A stretch of DNA of 27,901 nt, taken from NCBI GenBank assembly GCA_964610175.1, contig CAZSVE010000039.1, positions 1-27,901 of the forward strand. Reading direction: 5' to 3'. Position 1 is the first letter of the stretch. Each line of letters opens with the position of its first letter. The notes beneath the pieces are model-generated. The model saw nothing but the letters and a program-made list of their open reading frames with translations, did no database searches and was not told the DNA's origin. Shown piece by piece: positions 7,739 to 17,009 of the stretch. The stretch is from CAZSVE01 sp964610175 (GTDB lineage: Bacteria; Pseudomonadota; Gammaproteobacteria; HK1). The position numbers and the translations under genes are program-made.

Positions 7739-10700
7739 ATGTCGAGTAAAGCGAAAATAACTCCGGAGCCCATTGCCATTATCGGCATGGGCTGTCGCTT
7801 CCCTGGTGAAGCCGAAAGCATTAAGGCCTTTTGGAAAATGCTCTGCGAGGGACGCGACGGCATCGTCGAGGTCCCTCCGGATCGTTGGGACGTGCGGCGC
7901 TTTTACGACCCGGACCCCAACAAACCGGGCAAGACCTACGTCAGGCACGGTGCTTATCTGCGTCAACCCATCGACCGGATGGATGCGCTCTTTTTCGGGA
8001 TCTCTCCCCGGGAGGCCGAAAGCCTGGACCCGCAACAGCGTCTGGTCCTGGAAGTTGCCTGGGAGGCCCTGGAAGACGCCGGGCTCCCAGCCGAACAACT
8101 GGCAGGCTCCGCCACCGGGGTGTTCATGGGCGGATTCATCGTGGATCACATGTCCGCCGCCACCAGCGTCCTCAACCGCCATCTGTTGAATACCCATAGC
8201 GCGGTAAGTTTTACCCATACCATTCTCTCGGCGCGCATCGCCTATGTGCTGGACCTGCGTGGCCCCTGTATGACCCTGGACACCGCGTGCTCCTCCTCTC
8301 TGGTGGCCCTGCATCAGGCCTGCCAATCGATTCGCGCGGGGGAATCCGAACTCGCCCTGGCAGGCGGCGTCAACATCATGTACCACGCGGAAACGCCTGT
8401 TGCCATGTGCAAGAGTCAGTTCCTGGCCCGAGACGGACGCAGCAAGAGCTTCGACGCTCGTGGCGACGGTTACGGACGCGGGGAAGGCGCGGGCGTCGTG
8501 GTGCTAAAGCCGCTGTCTGCCGCTCGCCGCGATGGGGATGGTATCTATGCCGTCATCCGCGGCACCGGCGTCAATCAGGACGGGCGCACCGACGGCATCA
8601 CGGTCCCCAATGAAAAGGCCCAGGCCGCCCTGATCCGCCAGGTGTGCGAGCGATCCGGGATCTCACCCAATGAGATCGCCTATTTCGAGGCCCACGGCAC
8701 CGGCACCCTGGTGGGGGACCCCAAGGAATGCGGCGCGCTGGGGGAAGTCATCGGAAAGGACCGGAACCCGGACAACAGCTGCTGGATCGGTGGCGTAAAG
8801 GCCAATGTGGGTCATCTGGAGGCCGCTGCGGGCGTTGCGGGTATCATCAAGACCGCGCTGTGTCTGCATCACAGGCAGATCCCGCCGGTGGCCAATCTGC
8901 AAATCCCCAATCCGCGCATCGACTTCGAGAAACTGGGGCTGCGCCTGCCGCGTAAGCTCGAATCCATGCCCCAGGGCAACGAACCCGGAAAGGAGTTACC
9001 GCTCGCGGGCGTCAACTCCTTCGGCTACGGCGGCACCAACGCCCACGCTATTTTGCAGGGGATCGATCTCCCGACGCCCGATCAAGACTCGGCCCTGACA
9101 GATCATCAGGGCCATTGGTTCCTGCCTCTCTCCGCCCGCAGCGATCAAGCCCTGCGGGCCCTGGCTGGGCGCTATCACGATTTCCTGACGGAAACCCCCG
9201 AACTCGATCTACAGGACATCTGCTGGTCTGCCGCCACTCGCCGCAGCCATCATCATTTTCGGTTGGCGATATTGGGCAAGGACCGGGATGCCTTGTTGGA
9301 ACAGCTGGCGCTCTTCGCCGATGGTAAGGGTGGTCACCTTCCCAACGGACGTCTTTCCCTGGGGCAGGCGCCGGAAAAACCGGTATTCGTATTTACCGGC
9401 ATGGGACCCCAATGGTGGGCCATGGGGCGGGAACTCCTGGCATCGGAGCCCGTCTATCGGGAGATGGCCGAGCAGTGCGAGGCCATCTTCAAAAGGATCG
9501 CCGGCTGGTCGATCCTGGAAGAGATGGGCCGGGATGAGAAGGATTCGCGCATTACGCAAACCGACATTGCGCAGCCGGCCAACTTTGTCTTGCAGGCGGG
9601 GCTGGATGCCCTTTGGCGCTCCAAGGGTATCGTCCCCGCTGCCGTAGTCGGGCACAGTCTGGGGGAGGTCACGGCCGCCTATGTCTCCGGTGCTCTCGGC
9701 CTGGAGGACGCCATCAAGGTGAGTTACCATCGCAGCCGCCTGCAAAGGACCGTTGCGGGACAGGGCGAGATGCTGGCGGTGGCCAATCTGTCGGAAAAGG
9801 ATGCCGAGCCGCTGTTGGATAAGTACGGACGGCACAGGATCTCCATCGGGGCCATCAACAGCCCCACCTCCGTTACGTTGTCCGGCGATGGAGATGCCTT
9901 GCGGGAGATTGCCGACGAGCTGGAGGCGCAGGGTATTTTCAATCGCTTCCTGCAGGTGGAGCTTGCCTATCACAGCCCTGTCATGGATGCCCTGCAAGAC
10001 GAAAGGTTGCCTGCCCTGCTCGATTTGCAGCCGCGCGCGCCAAGCGGTTCGCTCTACTCCACCGTGACGGGAGAATTGGTGGAGCGGCCGAAGCACAACC
10101 TTACCTATTGGTGCGACAATATCCGCGAACCGGTCCGTTTCGACAAGGTCATCCAGTCCCTTGCCAAGGCGGGGCACACCCTGTTTCTGGAAATAGGGCC
10201 CCATCCGGTGCTGGCCGTCGCCATCAAGGAAAACCTGATCGCCGTCAAGAAAAAGGCGCAGCTGGTTGCTTCATTGAAGCGCAAGAAACCCGAATCCGAT
10301 ACCTTCTATCGGGCGCTGGGCGACCTTTACACCATGGGTTGCGTGCCCGACTGGTCCGCGCTTTATCCCGAAGGCGGCCGGTTTGTCCGCCTGCCCCATT
10401 ACCCCTGGCAGCGCCAAACCTACTGGCTGGAGAGCGAGGAATCCCGTTTCGACCGGTTGGGGGATCCCAACGATCACCCCTTGCTGGGTCACCGGATCAA
10501 TACCCCTGAAATGGCCTGGGAGCAGCCCGTCAATGGGCAGTACCTGCCTTGGTTGCCGGAACACAGGATCCAAAATTTCGTGATCCTGCCGGGGGCGGCC
10601 TATGTGGAGATTGGTCTGTCTCTACTCGAGCGGGTGGCCGGTGGACAGGTGAACGGTGAACTGGAGGAACTTCGCTTCCAACAGGCGTTGGTTATCACCT

Positions 10701-13700
10701 CCAAAAACGAGCCGGTATTGCGCACCCAATACGACCCGGCACGCCGGACCTATTCCATTCACAGCTACAATATCGGCAGTCACACCTGGACCCTGCATGC
10801 CGAGGGGCGTCTATCGTTGATTCCCCCTCCGACCTCCAAGCCTCTCGACGTACCCCATATGCAGCGCTGTTGCCCGGAATCTATCGATGTCTCCATCCTG
10901 TACGAGCGCTTCGAGCAACGCGGTATGGAGTATGGTGAAGCGTTCCGGGGAATTCGGGAGATCCGGCGTGGACACGAGGAGGTCCTGGCGCGCATCGTTA
11001 CCGATCCCGGTCTCGACGCGCTCTCCGAATCACCGGACGGAAATGGCGCGAAACGAACCACCTGGCGCCTGCATCCCACCCGGCTGGACGTTGCCTTCCA
11101 GTCTCTGCTCGGCATCCTGGACGAGGGGGATGACAGCAGCTTCATGCCCGTTTCCATCGGGCGGCTGCGCTTTTATGGAAATCCCGGTCCCGAATTCCTG
11201 GTACACGGACGCCTGACTCGTCGGGAGGAAGGCGATATCTGGGCCGATCTCGATCTCTTCGACGAAGAGGGGAATCGCTCCGTGGAGGTCCGCGATCTCC
11301 AACTCCGCGAAATTGGCGCCATGGGTGGGCAATCCGAATCCCGAAACCTTGTGGACTGGATCTACCGCGTCGACTGGGAAGAACTGCCCGCCCTGACGGA
11401 ACGGCAACTCAAAGGGCGCTGGCTCCTCTTCATGGATCGGGGCGGACGCATGGACAGACTGGCCGAACGCCTGGAGGCGGAGGAAGGCATCACCGTCACG
11501 CGCGTCCTCCAGGGTGATGGGTTTTCGGAGGACGAGGGGCGCTTTACCCTGCGTGGACAGCATCTCGAAGACATGCGGACGTTAGCGGAAAGAATAGCAC
11601 TCGTCCAATACCAAGGCGTCGTATATGGATGGGGCATGGATTGCGATGAATCCCGCGACCCCGATGGAAGTCTGGCGGTGATCGATGGAATGTATTGCGC
11701 CCGCATGGTCTACGATGCCTACAACGAGGGCAACAACCGGATTCGTTTCTTTGTGCTGACGCAAAATGCCCAGTCCCTGGGCGACCCATCCGACCCATCG
11801 TCCGATGCCATCGCCATAGCCCAGGGCAGTCTCGTTGGTCTTGGGCGCGTTATTTCGGGAGAGCAGTACTATTACACCCGTTGCTGCCTCATCGATCTCC
11901 CCGCCGAGGCAGGATCGGTGACCGACGCCCTGGTGGAGGAGCTCCTCTGCGATGGTGTGGAGCTGGAGGTCGCCCTGCGGGGCGAAGGTCAGCGCCTGGG
12001 CTATCGGCTCGAGGCATGCACGCTGGAAGACCTCCAAGGGCCTGCGGACCCGGCCTCGATGGAACCCGTCGCGCTCCAGGGTGCGGATGCCTTCGTGTTG
12101 GAGCGGCAAGCGGGCGAATGGGGGGCACAGTCTTGGCAATGGCGCAAGACAGAACAGAAAACCGCCGAGCGCGGACAGGTGGCGATCCATGTGGGGTACG
12201 CCATCCTTCCGCCGGGAGGGCTTCGGCGCCGGGAAAAAACGCTGATTGCGGCAAGCGGTAGGCAGATGACGAGCAGCGCGCCCGGTTCCGCCTTCCTGGG
12301 TCTCCTTCCCGTCAAACAACTGGCAAGCCATGTCGTGCTCCCCGCCGAGGAATTCATCGAGGCACTGTCACAAGCAGGCGCGCTTGACGGAGGGGGCCGA
12401 TTTCGCCAGTTTACGAACCGCATCCGCCGCTTTCTGGCCAAGCGGCGGGAAACCGCCGCTGTCTCCGATGCGGTTGCACGGACGGGTGTTTCGGAGACGG
12501 ATATTGTAGGGGCGAAAAATGTAGTAGGGGCGAAAAATTTTTCGCCCCTACGCGCCGCCTCCCTGCTGCCCTTCGCGGGCGCGCTCCACGCCCTCGAAGA
12601 CGTTGCCGCCTTGAAGCGAGGCGAGCGAGTGCTTATCCACCCTAACGGGGACGGCATGGATCTGGCCGCCGTCCAGGTCGCCCGCAACCTGGGTGCAAGG
12701 GTGTTCGCCACTTATGCCGATGAGGCGAAAGCCGAGGCGCTGCGCGCTCTGAGGGCCGATCAGGTGTTGCCGTTGGAGGACTTCGCGGATGCTATCTCGG
12801 ATCTCACCGACGGAAAAGGTGTCCAGGTGGTCCTCAATACCCTGGACGGGGAGGCGGCGCAGAAAAGTCTGCTGTTGCTTGGCCCCTTCGGGCGCTTCGT
12901 GGACTTCAACAGGACCTTCGAGCAGTGGCATGTGTTGTCCCGCCATCAAAACGTCACGCTACACGCCGTGGATGTCCTGGGATTGCGCACCCAGGAACCC
13001 GATATCTTCCAGGAACTCTTGAACCGGGTAGCCAGCGGGTTCGAGCGGGGGGATCTCCAGCCCCTGGATATCCCGATCTTCAGGGCCGGGCAAGTCAGTG
13101 ATGCCCTGGAGGCCGCGCGCGGCCGGAGCGTCGTTCTGGAGATCGGCGCGGCGGAAACGCTCGAGGCGCTGCCGGAGAAACGCCGGGAAAACATCATCCG
13201 CGCGGACGGGAGCTACCTCGTCACCGGTGGCTTCGGCGGTTTCGGCATCACCCTGGCCTTCTGGCTGGCGGATCAGGGGGCCAAGTCCCTGGTCCTGGTC
13301 GGGCGACGCGGGGCGGCCACCCCGGAGGCGGAATATGCGGTCAAGGGTTTGAAGGCGAAAGGCGTCTCGGTCCGGGTCGAAGCAGCCGACGTGGGCAAGG
13401 AAGAGGACATGGAGCGCCTCATCCGGGAAATTCAGGCAAAACATCCGCCCCTTATCGGGGTCTTCCACACCGCCGGGGTACTGGATGACGCCATGCTGAC
13501 GGATCTCACCCCCGAGCGTCTGTGCACGGTCATGCAACCCAAGGCCATGGGTGCCTGGTATCTGCACCGGCACACATTGGACCTGCCCCTGGATTGTTTC
13601 GTGCTCTTTTCTTCTCTTTCCGCGCTTACCGGCAACCCCGGACAGGGCAATTACGTGGCCGCCAACGCCTTCCTGGACCAACTTGCCCATGCCCGGCGCG

Positions 13701-14278
13701 CCCGGGGTTTGCCCGGACTCTCTCTCAACTGGGGGATGTTGGCCGATGTGGGCATGGTGGCAAAACAGGAACTGGAAGACCTGCTGGAGGCCTATGGCAT
13801 CGGAAGCTTCACCCGGAGCGAGGCCATGGAGATGCTGGATCTCGCGCTGCGCAGCGCCATGAGCGGCAAACAGGCGCAGCTTGGCCTCATGAACATCGAT
13901 TGGCAGTCCTGGCTCAAGACCAATGCCGCGCCTGCGGTTGGCCTGCGTTACCGGCATCTGGCCGATGGCGTCTTCACGGAGCACAGGGCCCTCGTGCTGG
14001 CACTGAAAAACGCCCTGCAGGATCTGGACGAAGAAGGGCGTGTAGCGCACGTAGTGAAATTGCTCGTTGCCTTGACGGCTCAGGTTATGCGTCTGCCGGA
14101 AGAAGGCCTCGATCCGGCAACTCCTCTGAGTAATCTGGGGCTCGATTCCCTCATGGGAATGGAACTCAGGGGGGCGGTGGAGTCCAACACCAGTGTGAAC
14201 CTTTCCATTTTGGATCTGCAAAGCAGTAATATGGAGCAGTTGGCGGAGAAGATCCTGGAGAAAATGGGATACTCGTAG
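7739..14278 (+). CDS. Single-module type I polyketide synthase, KS-AT-DH-ER(degenerate)-KR-ACP
   Basis: 2179 residues. KS, about 10-435: C184 (DTACSSS), H319 (EAHGTGT) and H359 (KANVGHLEAAAG). AT, about 545-850: S640 in GHSLG and an LAYHSP motif, nearer the malonyl-type HAFH than the methylmalonyl-type YASH. DH, about 910-1190: H942 in EHRIQNFVILPG (Asn for the usual Gly) and D1117/Q1121 in LDVAFQ. Then a KR structural half and an ER-like region, about 1460-1815, whose nucleotide-binding loop reads HPNGDGMDLAAVQ instead of GGVG. KR, about 1820-2010: GGFGGFG, an LDD motif (B-type), FSSLS and Y1972. ACP: S2137 in LGLDSLMGME. There is no thioesterase. AAAGG sits eight bases before the ATG. Residues 1590-1605 are encoded by a palindromic repeat. 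It probably makes a reduced acyl chain iteratively; the product is unknown. Confidence 0.95.
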   Translation: MSSKAKITPEPIAIIGMGCRFPGEAESIKAFWKMLCEGRDGIVEVPPDRWDVRRFYDPDPNKPGKTYVRHGAYLRQPIDRMDALFFGISPREAESLDPQQRLVLEVAWEALEDAGLPAEQLAGSATGVFMGGFIVDHMSAATSVLNRHLLNTHSAVSFTHTILSARIAYVLDLRGPCMTLDTACSSSLVALHQACQSIRAGESELALAGGVNIMYHAETPVAMCKSQFLARDGRSKSFDARGDGYGRGEGAGVVVLKPLSAARRDGDGIYAVIRGTGVNQDGRTDGITVPNEKAQAALIRQVCERSGISPNEIAYFEAHGTGTLVGDPKECGALGEVIGKDRNPDNSCWIGGVKANVGHLEAAAGVAGIIKTALCLHHRQIPPVANLQIPNPRIDFEKLGLRLPRKLESMPQGNEPGKELPLAGVNSFGYGGTNAHAILQGIDLPTPDQDSALTDHQGHWFLPLSARSDQALRALAGRYHDFLTETPELDLQDICWSAATRRSHHHFRLAILGKDRDALLEQLALFADGKGGHLPNGRLSLGQAPEKPVFVFTGMGPQWWAMGRELLASEPVYREMAEQCEAIFKRIAGWSILEEMGRDEKDSRITQTDIAQPANFVLQAGLDALWRSKGIVPAAVVGHSLGEVTAAYVSGALGLEDAIKVSYHRSRLQRTVAGQGEMLAVANLSEKDAEPLLDKYGRHRISIGAINSPTSVTLSGDGDALREIADELEAQGIFNRFLQVELAYHSPVMDALQDERLPALLDLQPRAPSGSLYSTVTGELVERPKHNLTYWCDNIREPVRFDKVIQSLAKAGHTLFLEIGPHPVLAVAIKENLIAVKKKAQLVASLKRKKPESDTFYRALGDLYTMGCVPDWSALYPEGGRFVRLPHYPWQRQTYWLESEESRFDRLGDPNDHPLLGHRINTPEMAWEQPVNGQYLPWLPEHRIQNFVILPGAAYVEIGLSLLERVAGGQVNGELEELRFQQALVITSKNEPVLRTQYDPARRTYSIHSYNIGSHTWTLHAEGRLSLIPPPTSKPLDVPHMQRCCPESIDVSILYERFEQRGMEYGEAFRGIREIRRGHEEVLARIVTDPGLDALSESPDGNGAKRTTWRLHPTRLDVAFQSLLGILDEGDDSSFMPVSIGRLRFYGNPGPEFLVHGRLTRREEGDIWADLDLFDEEGNRSVEVRDLQLREIGAMGGQSESRNLVDWIYRVDWEELPALTERQLKGRWLLFMDRGGRMDRLAERLEAEEGITVTRVLQGDGFSEDEGRFTLRGQHLEDMRTLAERIALVQYQGVVYGWGMDCDESRDPDGSLAVIDGMYCARMVYDAYNEGNNRIRFFVLTQNAQSLGDPSDPSSDAIAIAQGSLVGLGRVISGEQYYYTRCCLIDLPAEAGSVTDALVEELLCDGVELEVALRGEGQRLGYRLEACTLEDLQGPADPASMEPVALQGADAFVLERQAGEWGAQSWQWRKTEQKTAERGQVAIHVGYAILPPGGLRRREKTLIAASGRQMTSSAPGSAFLGLLPVKQLASHVVLPAEEFIEALSQAGALDGGGRFRQFTNRIRRFLAKRRETAAVSDAVARTGVSETDIVGAKNVVGAKNFSPLRAASLLPFAGALHALEDVAALKRGERVLIHPNGDGMDLAAVQVARNLGARVFATYADEAKAEALRALRADQVLPLEDFADAISDLTDGKGVQVVLNTLDGEAAQKSLLLLGPFGRFVDFNRTFEQWHVLSRHQNVTLHAVDVLGLRTQEPDIFQELLNRVASGFERGDLQPLDIPIFRAGQVSDALEAARGRSVVLEIGAAETLEALPEKRRENIIRADGSYLVTGGFGGFGITLAFWLADQGAKSLVLVGRRGAATPEAEYAVKGLKAKGVSVRVEAADVGKEEDMERLIREIQAKHPPLIGVFHTAGVLDDAMLTDLTPERLCTVMQPKAMGAWYLHRHTLDLPLDCFVLFSSLSALTGNPGQGNYVAANAFLDQLAHARRARGLPGLSLNWGMLADVGMVAKQELEDLLEAYGIGSFTRSEAMEMLDLALRSAMSGKQAQLGLMNIDWQSWLKTNAAPAVGLRYRHLADGVFTEHRALVLALKNALQDLDEEGRVAHVVKLLVALTAQVMRLPEEGLDPATPLSNLGLDSLMGMELRGAVESNTSVNLSILDLQSSNMEQLAEKILEKMGYS
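12506..12552 (+). repeat. Palindromic repeat inserted in the PKS reading frame
   Basis: A half copy (GTAGGGGCGAAAAAT, 12506-12520) is followed by a perfect 28-bp palindrome (12524-12551; arm GTAGGGGCGAAAAA). It is translated without a frameshift as residues 1590-1605 (VGAKN-VVGAKN-FSPLR). It falls in the poorly conserved front part of the degenerate ER region. Confidence 0.95.
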
Positions 14279-14282
14279 GCCG

Positions 14283-14310
14283 GTAGGGGCGAAAAATTTT
14301 TCGCCCCTAC
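14283..14310 (+). repeat. Perfect 28-bp palindrome directly after the PKS stop codon
   Basis: This is the same palindrome as inside the PKS gene (arm GTAGGGGCGAAAAA and its exact complement), four bases after the PKS TAG. As RNA it would form a long hairpin without loop bases beyond the A/T centre. It may act as a transcript-stabilising or attenuating structure before the TPR gene. No U-run follows, so it is not a classical terminator. Confidence 0.9.
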
Positions 14311-14391
14311 GACACATTTCCCGCATCCCAGGTTGCGGTGCGGCCATTGGTTGCATCAGGGACCATTCCAATCTCAATATAGGATTACGTT

Positions 14392-15081
14392 ATGAAGAAA
14401 TGGCTATTTATACTGTTTTTTCTGCCGATGATGGCGATGGCAGGCAGTGACCCACTGCCCCTCGATGAACTGGCCGGAGCCATGGACCGACAGGTCCTGG
14501 AAACGGAGATCGCCAATGTCGAGGCCGCCGGTCAAGCCATCAAGGAGACCGAACGCCTCAAACGACTCGGCATTGCCTGGCACAACCTCTCCGTACTCGA
14601 GGTCGGCGGGGCATCGAAAGAGGCCGATAAGTGGTTGAAAAAAGCATTCGATATCGCGCCCACCGACTACGAGGTCATGGCCTGTCATGGTTCTGCCCGG
14701 ACCATGGTGGCCCGTGACTCCTGGAATGTGGTAACAAAAGTGAGTCAGGCAAACAAGGGCATTGCCCTGATCGACCGGGCGATACGCGAGGCGCCCGACA
14801 ATGTCATCGTACGCATGGTCCGGGCCAATAACAGTCTCGCCCTGCCGGAGATGTTCGAGCGCAGGCCCAAGGCGCGGGAGGATTTCGGTTTTCTGCACGG
14901 GCGCTTGGACAAGCTGGATATTTCCCCGGAAACCCGTGCCGAGATCTGCTTCAAGCTTGGCCAAATCCTGGAGGAAGACGGAGATCGTGACGGTACGCGG
15001 GCTCTTTACGAGGAGACGCGGACACTTTCTCCTGGTGGGTCATGGGCGCAACAGGCGATCGGGCGACTGCGATCGAAGTGA
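14392..15081 (+). CDS. Secreted TPR-like protein of the PKS/export locus
   Basis: 229 residues with a clear signal peptide (MKKWLFILFFLPMMAMA, cleavage likely before GSDPLP). There is no lipobox cysteine, so it is probably periplasmic. The rest is helical and rich in charged residues. Two TPR-like stretches are visible, about residues 58-92 (LGIAWHNLSVLE, KEADKWLKKAFDIAPTDYEV) and 185-225 (ICFKLGQILEEDGDRDGTRALYEETRTLSPG). I do not recognise a named family. It lies 113 bases after the PKS and 18 bases before the ABC ATPase, so it is most likely co-transcribed with the exporter. A scaffold role for the export machinery is possible, but this is inference from context. Confidence 0.85.
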   Translation: MKKWLFILFFLPMMAMAGSDPLPLDELAGAMDRQVLETEIANVEAAGQAIKETERLKRLGIAWHNLSVLEVGGASKEADKWLKKAFDIAPTDYEVMACHGSARTMVARDSWNVVTKVSQANKGIALIDRAIREAPDNVIVRMVRANNSLALPEMFERRPKAREDFGFLHGRLDKLDISPETRAEICFKLGQILEEDGDRDGTRALYEETRTLSPGGSWAQQAIGRLRSK

Positions 15082-15099
15082 ACGGAACGGCCCACTGCC

Positions 15100-15765
15100 A
15101 TGATCCAAGTCGAACACGTATCCAAAATCTATGTCCTGGGCAAACGCCGGGTCGAGGCGCTGCACGGCGTCGATCTTACGCTTTCCGAAGGGGTATTCGT
15201 TGCCATCGCGGGCCCCTCGGGCAGCGGTAAATCGACCCTGCTCAATCTCCTCGGCTGTTTGGATCTGCCGACCTCCGGGCGGATTCTGCTGCAGGGGCAG
15301 GATGTTTCCGCCATGGGAGATCGCCAACAGGCGGTGCTCCGAAACCGCTTCGTCGGATTCGTGTTCCAGTCTTTCAACCTGATCCCGGTGCTTTCGGCCT
15401 TCGAGAATGTGGAGTATCCGTTGGTGTTGCAGGGGGTGGCGCGCCGCGAACGTCGCGAGCGCGTAGCGGCAATGCTGCAAGAGGTGGGGCTCGTCGAGCA
15501 CGCATCCCATCGCCCGGATTACCTTTCCGGTGGTCAGCGCCAGCGGGTCGCCATCGCCCGCGCCCTGGTGACACGCCCCGGTCTCGTGCTGGCGGATGAA
15601 CCCACGGCCAACCTGGACTCGAAAACCGGCGGCGAGATCATCGCCCTCATGCGCACGCTCAACCGGGAACATGGCACGACCTTCGTCTTTTCGACCCACG
15701 ACCCTCGCGTCGTCGATCAGGCGGGGCAAGTGTATCGACTCGAGGATGGGAGGTTGCTATCGTGA
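15100..15765 (+). CDS. LolD/MacB-type ABC transporter ATPase
   Basis: A cytoplasmic ATPase of 221 residues with every required motif: Walker A GPSGSGKST at 38-46, Q-loop in GFVFQSFNLIPVLSAFENVEYPL, signature LSGGQRQRVAIARAL, Walker B LVLADEPTANLDS and the H-loop STHDPRVV. The FNLIP-LSAFENVEYPL pattern is characteristic of the LolD/MacB/FtsE branch, which powers extraction or mechanical transport rather than import. Its stop overlaps the permease start by four bases (GTGA, 15762-15765), which indicates translational coupling. It is a LolD paralogue by family, but the context points to a dedicated substrate, probably the PKS product. Confidence 0.93.
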   Translation: MIQVEHVSKIYVLGKRRVEALHGVDLTLSEGVFVAIAGPSGSGKSTLLNLLGCLDLPTSGRILLQGQDVSAMGDRQQAVLRNRFVGFVFQSFNLIPVLSAFENVEYPLVLQGVARRERRERVAAMLQEVGLVEHASHRPDYLSGGQRQRVAIARALVTRPGLVLADEPTANLDSKTGGEIIALMRTLNREHGTTFVFSTHDPRVVDQAGQVYRLEDGRLLS

Positions 15766-16985
15766 AGAGCGTTACCTTGGGTCTGCGTAACATCCTGCGC
15801 AATAAGCGGCGCACTCTGTTGACACTGCTCGCCATCATCTCGGGGGTGACAGGGATTGTCGTGTTCGGCGGCTTCATCGAATTCGCCTTCCAGGGTCTGC
15901 GCGAATCCACCATCCGCACCCAGTTGGGCCATGTCCAAATCTATCGGGCGGGTTATTCGGAACACGGGGTGGCGGACCCGGCGGAATATCTGATCGAGGA
16001 ACCGGATCGGGTGGAGGCGGCCTTGTCGAATCTGCCGGGTATTGCGGCAATTACGCAGAGGTTGAGTTTTTCCGGGCTGATCAGTAACGGAAACCAAACC
16101 GTTACCTGCAAGGCGGTGGGCGTCGTGCCGGGGCGGGAAGAGGAGTTTTCTTCCTTCGAGATCATCCTGGATGGACGGCGGCTAGATGAGTCCACAGACC
16201 AGGGAGGGGTTATCGGCAAGGATTTGGCCAACGCCCTCGATGCCAAAATCGGCGATTATCTCACCGTGTTGACGACGACCTTGGATGGGGTGATCAATGC
16301 GGTGGAGTTCCAGGTGGTTGGCATTGCCCAGAGCGGTTCCCAGGATTATGACAGCGTTTTCGTGAAACTGCCGCTTTCCCTGGTGCAGAGGGCCATGGAT
16401 ACCCGTTCGGTGGAGAAGATCCTGCTGATGTTGGACGATACCGAGCGCCTCCCCGCCTTTCTCGGGCCCATGGAGGCGGCACTGGAGGCTTCGGGCAAGG
16501 ATCTCGAATACAAGCGCTGGGATGAGCTGGCGTTTTTCTACCACAAGGTCGTTGCGCTGTACGAGGGAATGTTCGATGTCATCAAGGTGATCATCGGTGT
16601 GATCGTACTGTTCAGTATCGTCAATACCATGACCATGTCGGTCTTCGAGCGGGTCCGTGAGATAGGCACCTTGCGGGCTATCGGCACCGACCGGTGGGGC
16701 GTCATGCGCCTTTTTCTTACCGAGGGTTTTTTGCTCGGCATCATCGGCGGAATTCTCGGCATCCTGTCCGGGATGGCTACCGCCACCTTGATCAACCTCT
16801 CCGGGGGAATCCCGATATCGGCCCCGCCGGGGATGTCCCGAGGCTATGTCTCTTTCATTCTCATCGTCCCGGAGATCCTGCTGTATGGGTTTATCCTGAC
16901 CGTGGCAGTGGCGGTTCTATCCAGTATCTGGCCTGCCTGGAAGGCGTCCCGCATCGAGATCGTGGATGCGTTGGCCCATACCTGA
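15762..16985 (+). CDS. LolC/E- or MacB-like FtsX-family ABC permease
   Basis: 407 residues with GTG start 15762 overlapping the ATPase stop. Topology is typical of the MacB/LolCE family: one N-terminal membrane helix (about 18-40, after LRNILRNKRRTLLTLLAI), a periplasmic domain of about 220 residues, then three C-terminal helices. The FtsX-domain sequence NTMTMSVFERVREIGTLRAIGTDRWGVMRLFLTEG lies between the second and third helices. The protein ends in WPAWKASRIEIVDALAHT, the usual end of these permeases. It should form a homodimer with two copies of the upstream ATPase and move a lipid or lipoprotein from the inner membrane toward the LolA-like carrier encoded next. Confidence 0.92.
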   Translation: MKSVTLGLRNILRNKRRTLLTLLAIISGVTGIVVFGGFIEFAFQGLRESTIRTQLGHVQIYRAGYSEHGVADPAEYLIEEPDRVEAALSNLPGIAAITQRLSFSGLISNGNQTVTCKAVGVVPGREEEFSSFEIILDGRRLDESTDQGGVIGKDLANALDAKIGDYLTVLTTTLDGVINAVEFQVVGIAQSGSQDYDSVFVKLPLSLVQRAMDTRSVEKILLMLDDTERLPAFLGPMEAALEASGKDLEYKRWDELAFFYHKVVALYEGMFDVIKVIIGVIVLFSIVNTMTMSVFERVREIGTLRAIGTDRWGVMRLFLTEGFLLGIIGGILGILSGMATATLINLSGGIPISAPPGMSRGYVSFILIVPEILLYGFILTVAVAVLSSIWPAWKASRIEIVDALAHT

Positions 16986-17009
16986 CGAATATTCGATGGG
17001 GTGGATTGC

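Noticed and set aside
9209..10204. Minus-strand open frame of 331 codons opposite the AT domain
   Set aside because: It is antisense to the acyltransferase domain, with no start context or family pattern.
12959..14377. Minus-strand open frame of 472 codons opposite the PKS
   Set aside because: It is antisense to the conserved KR and ACP domains and has no recognisable motifs. Long antisense frames are expected in GC-rich, codon-biased genes.
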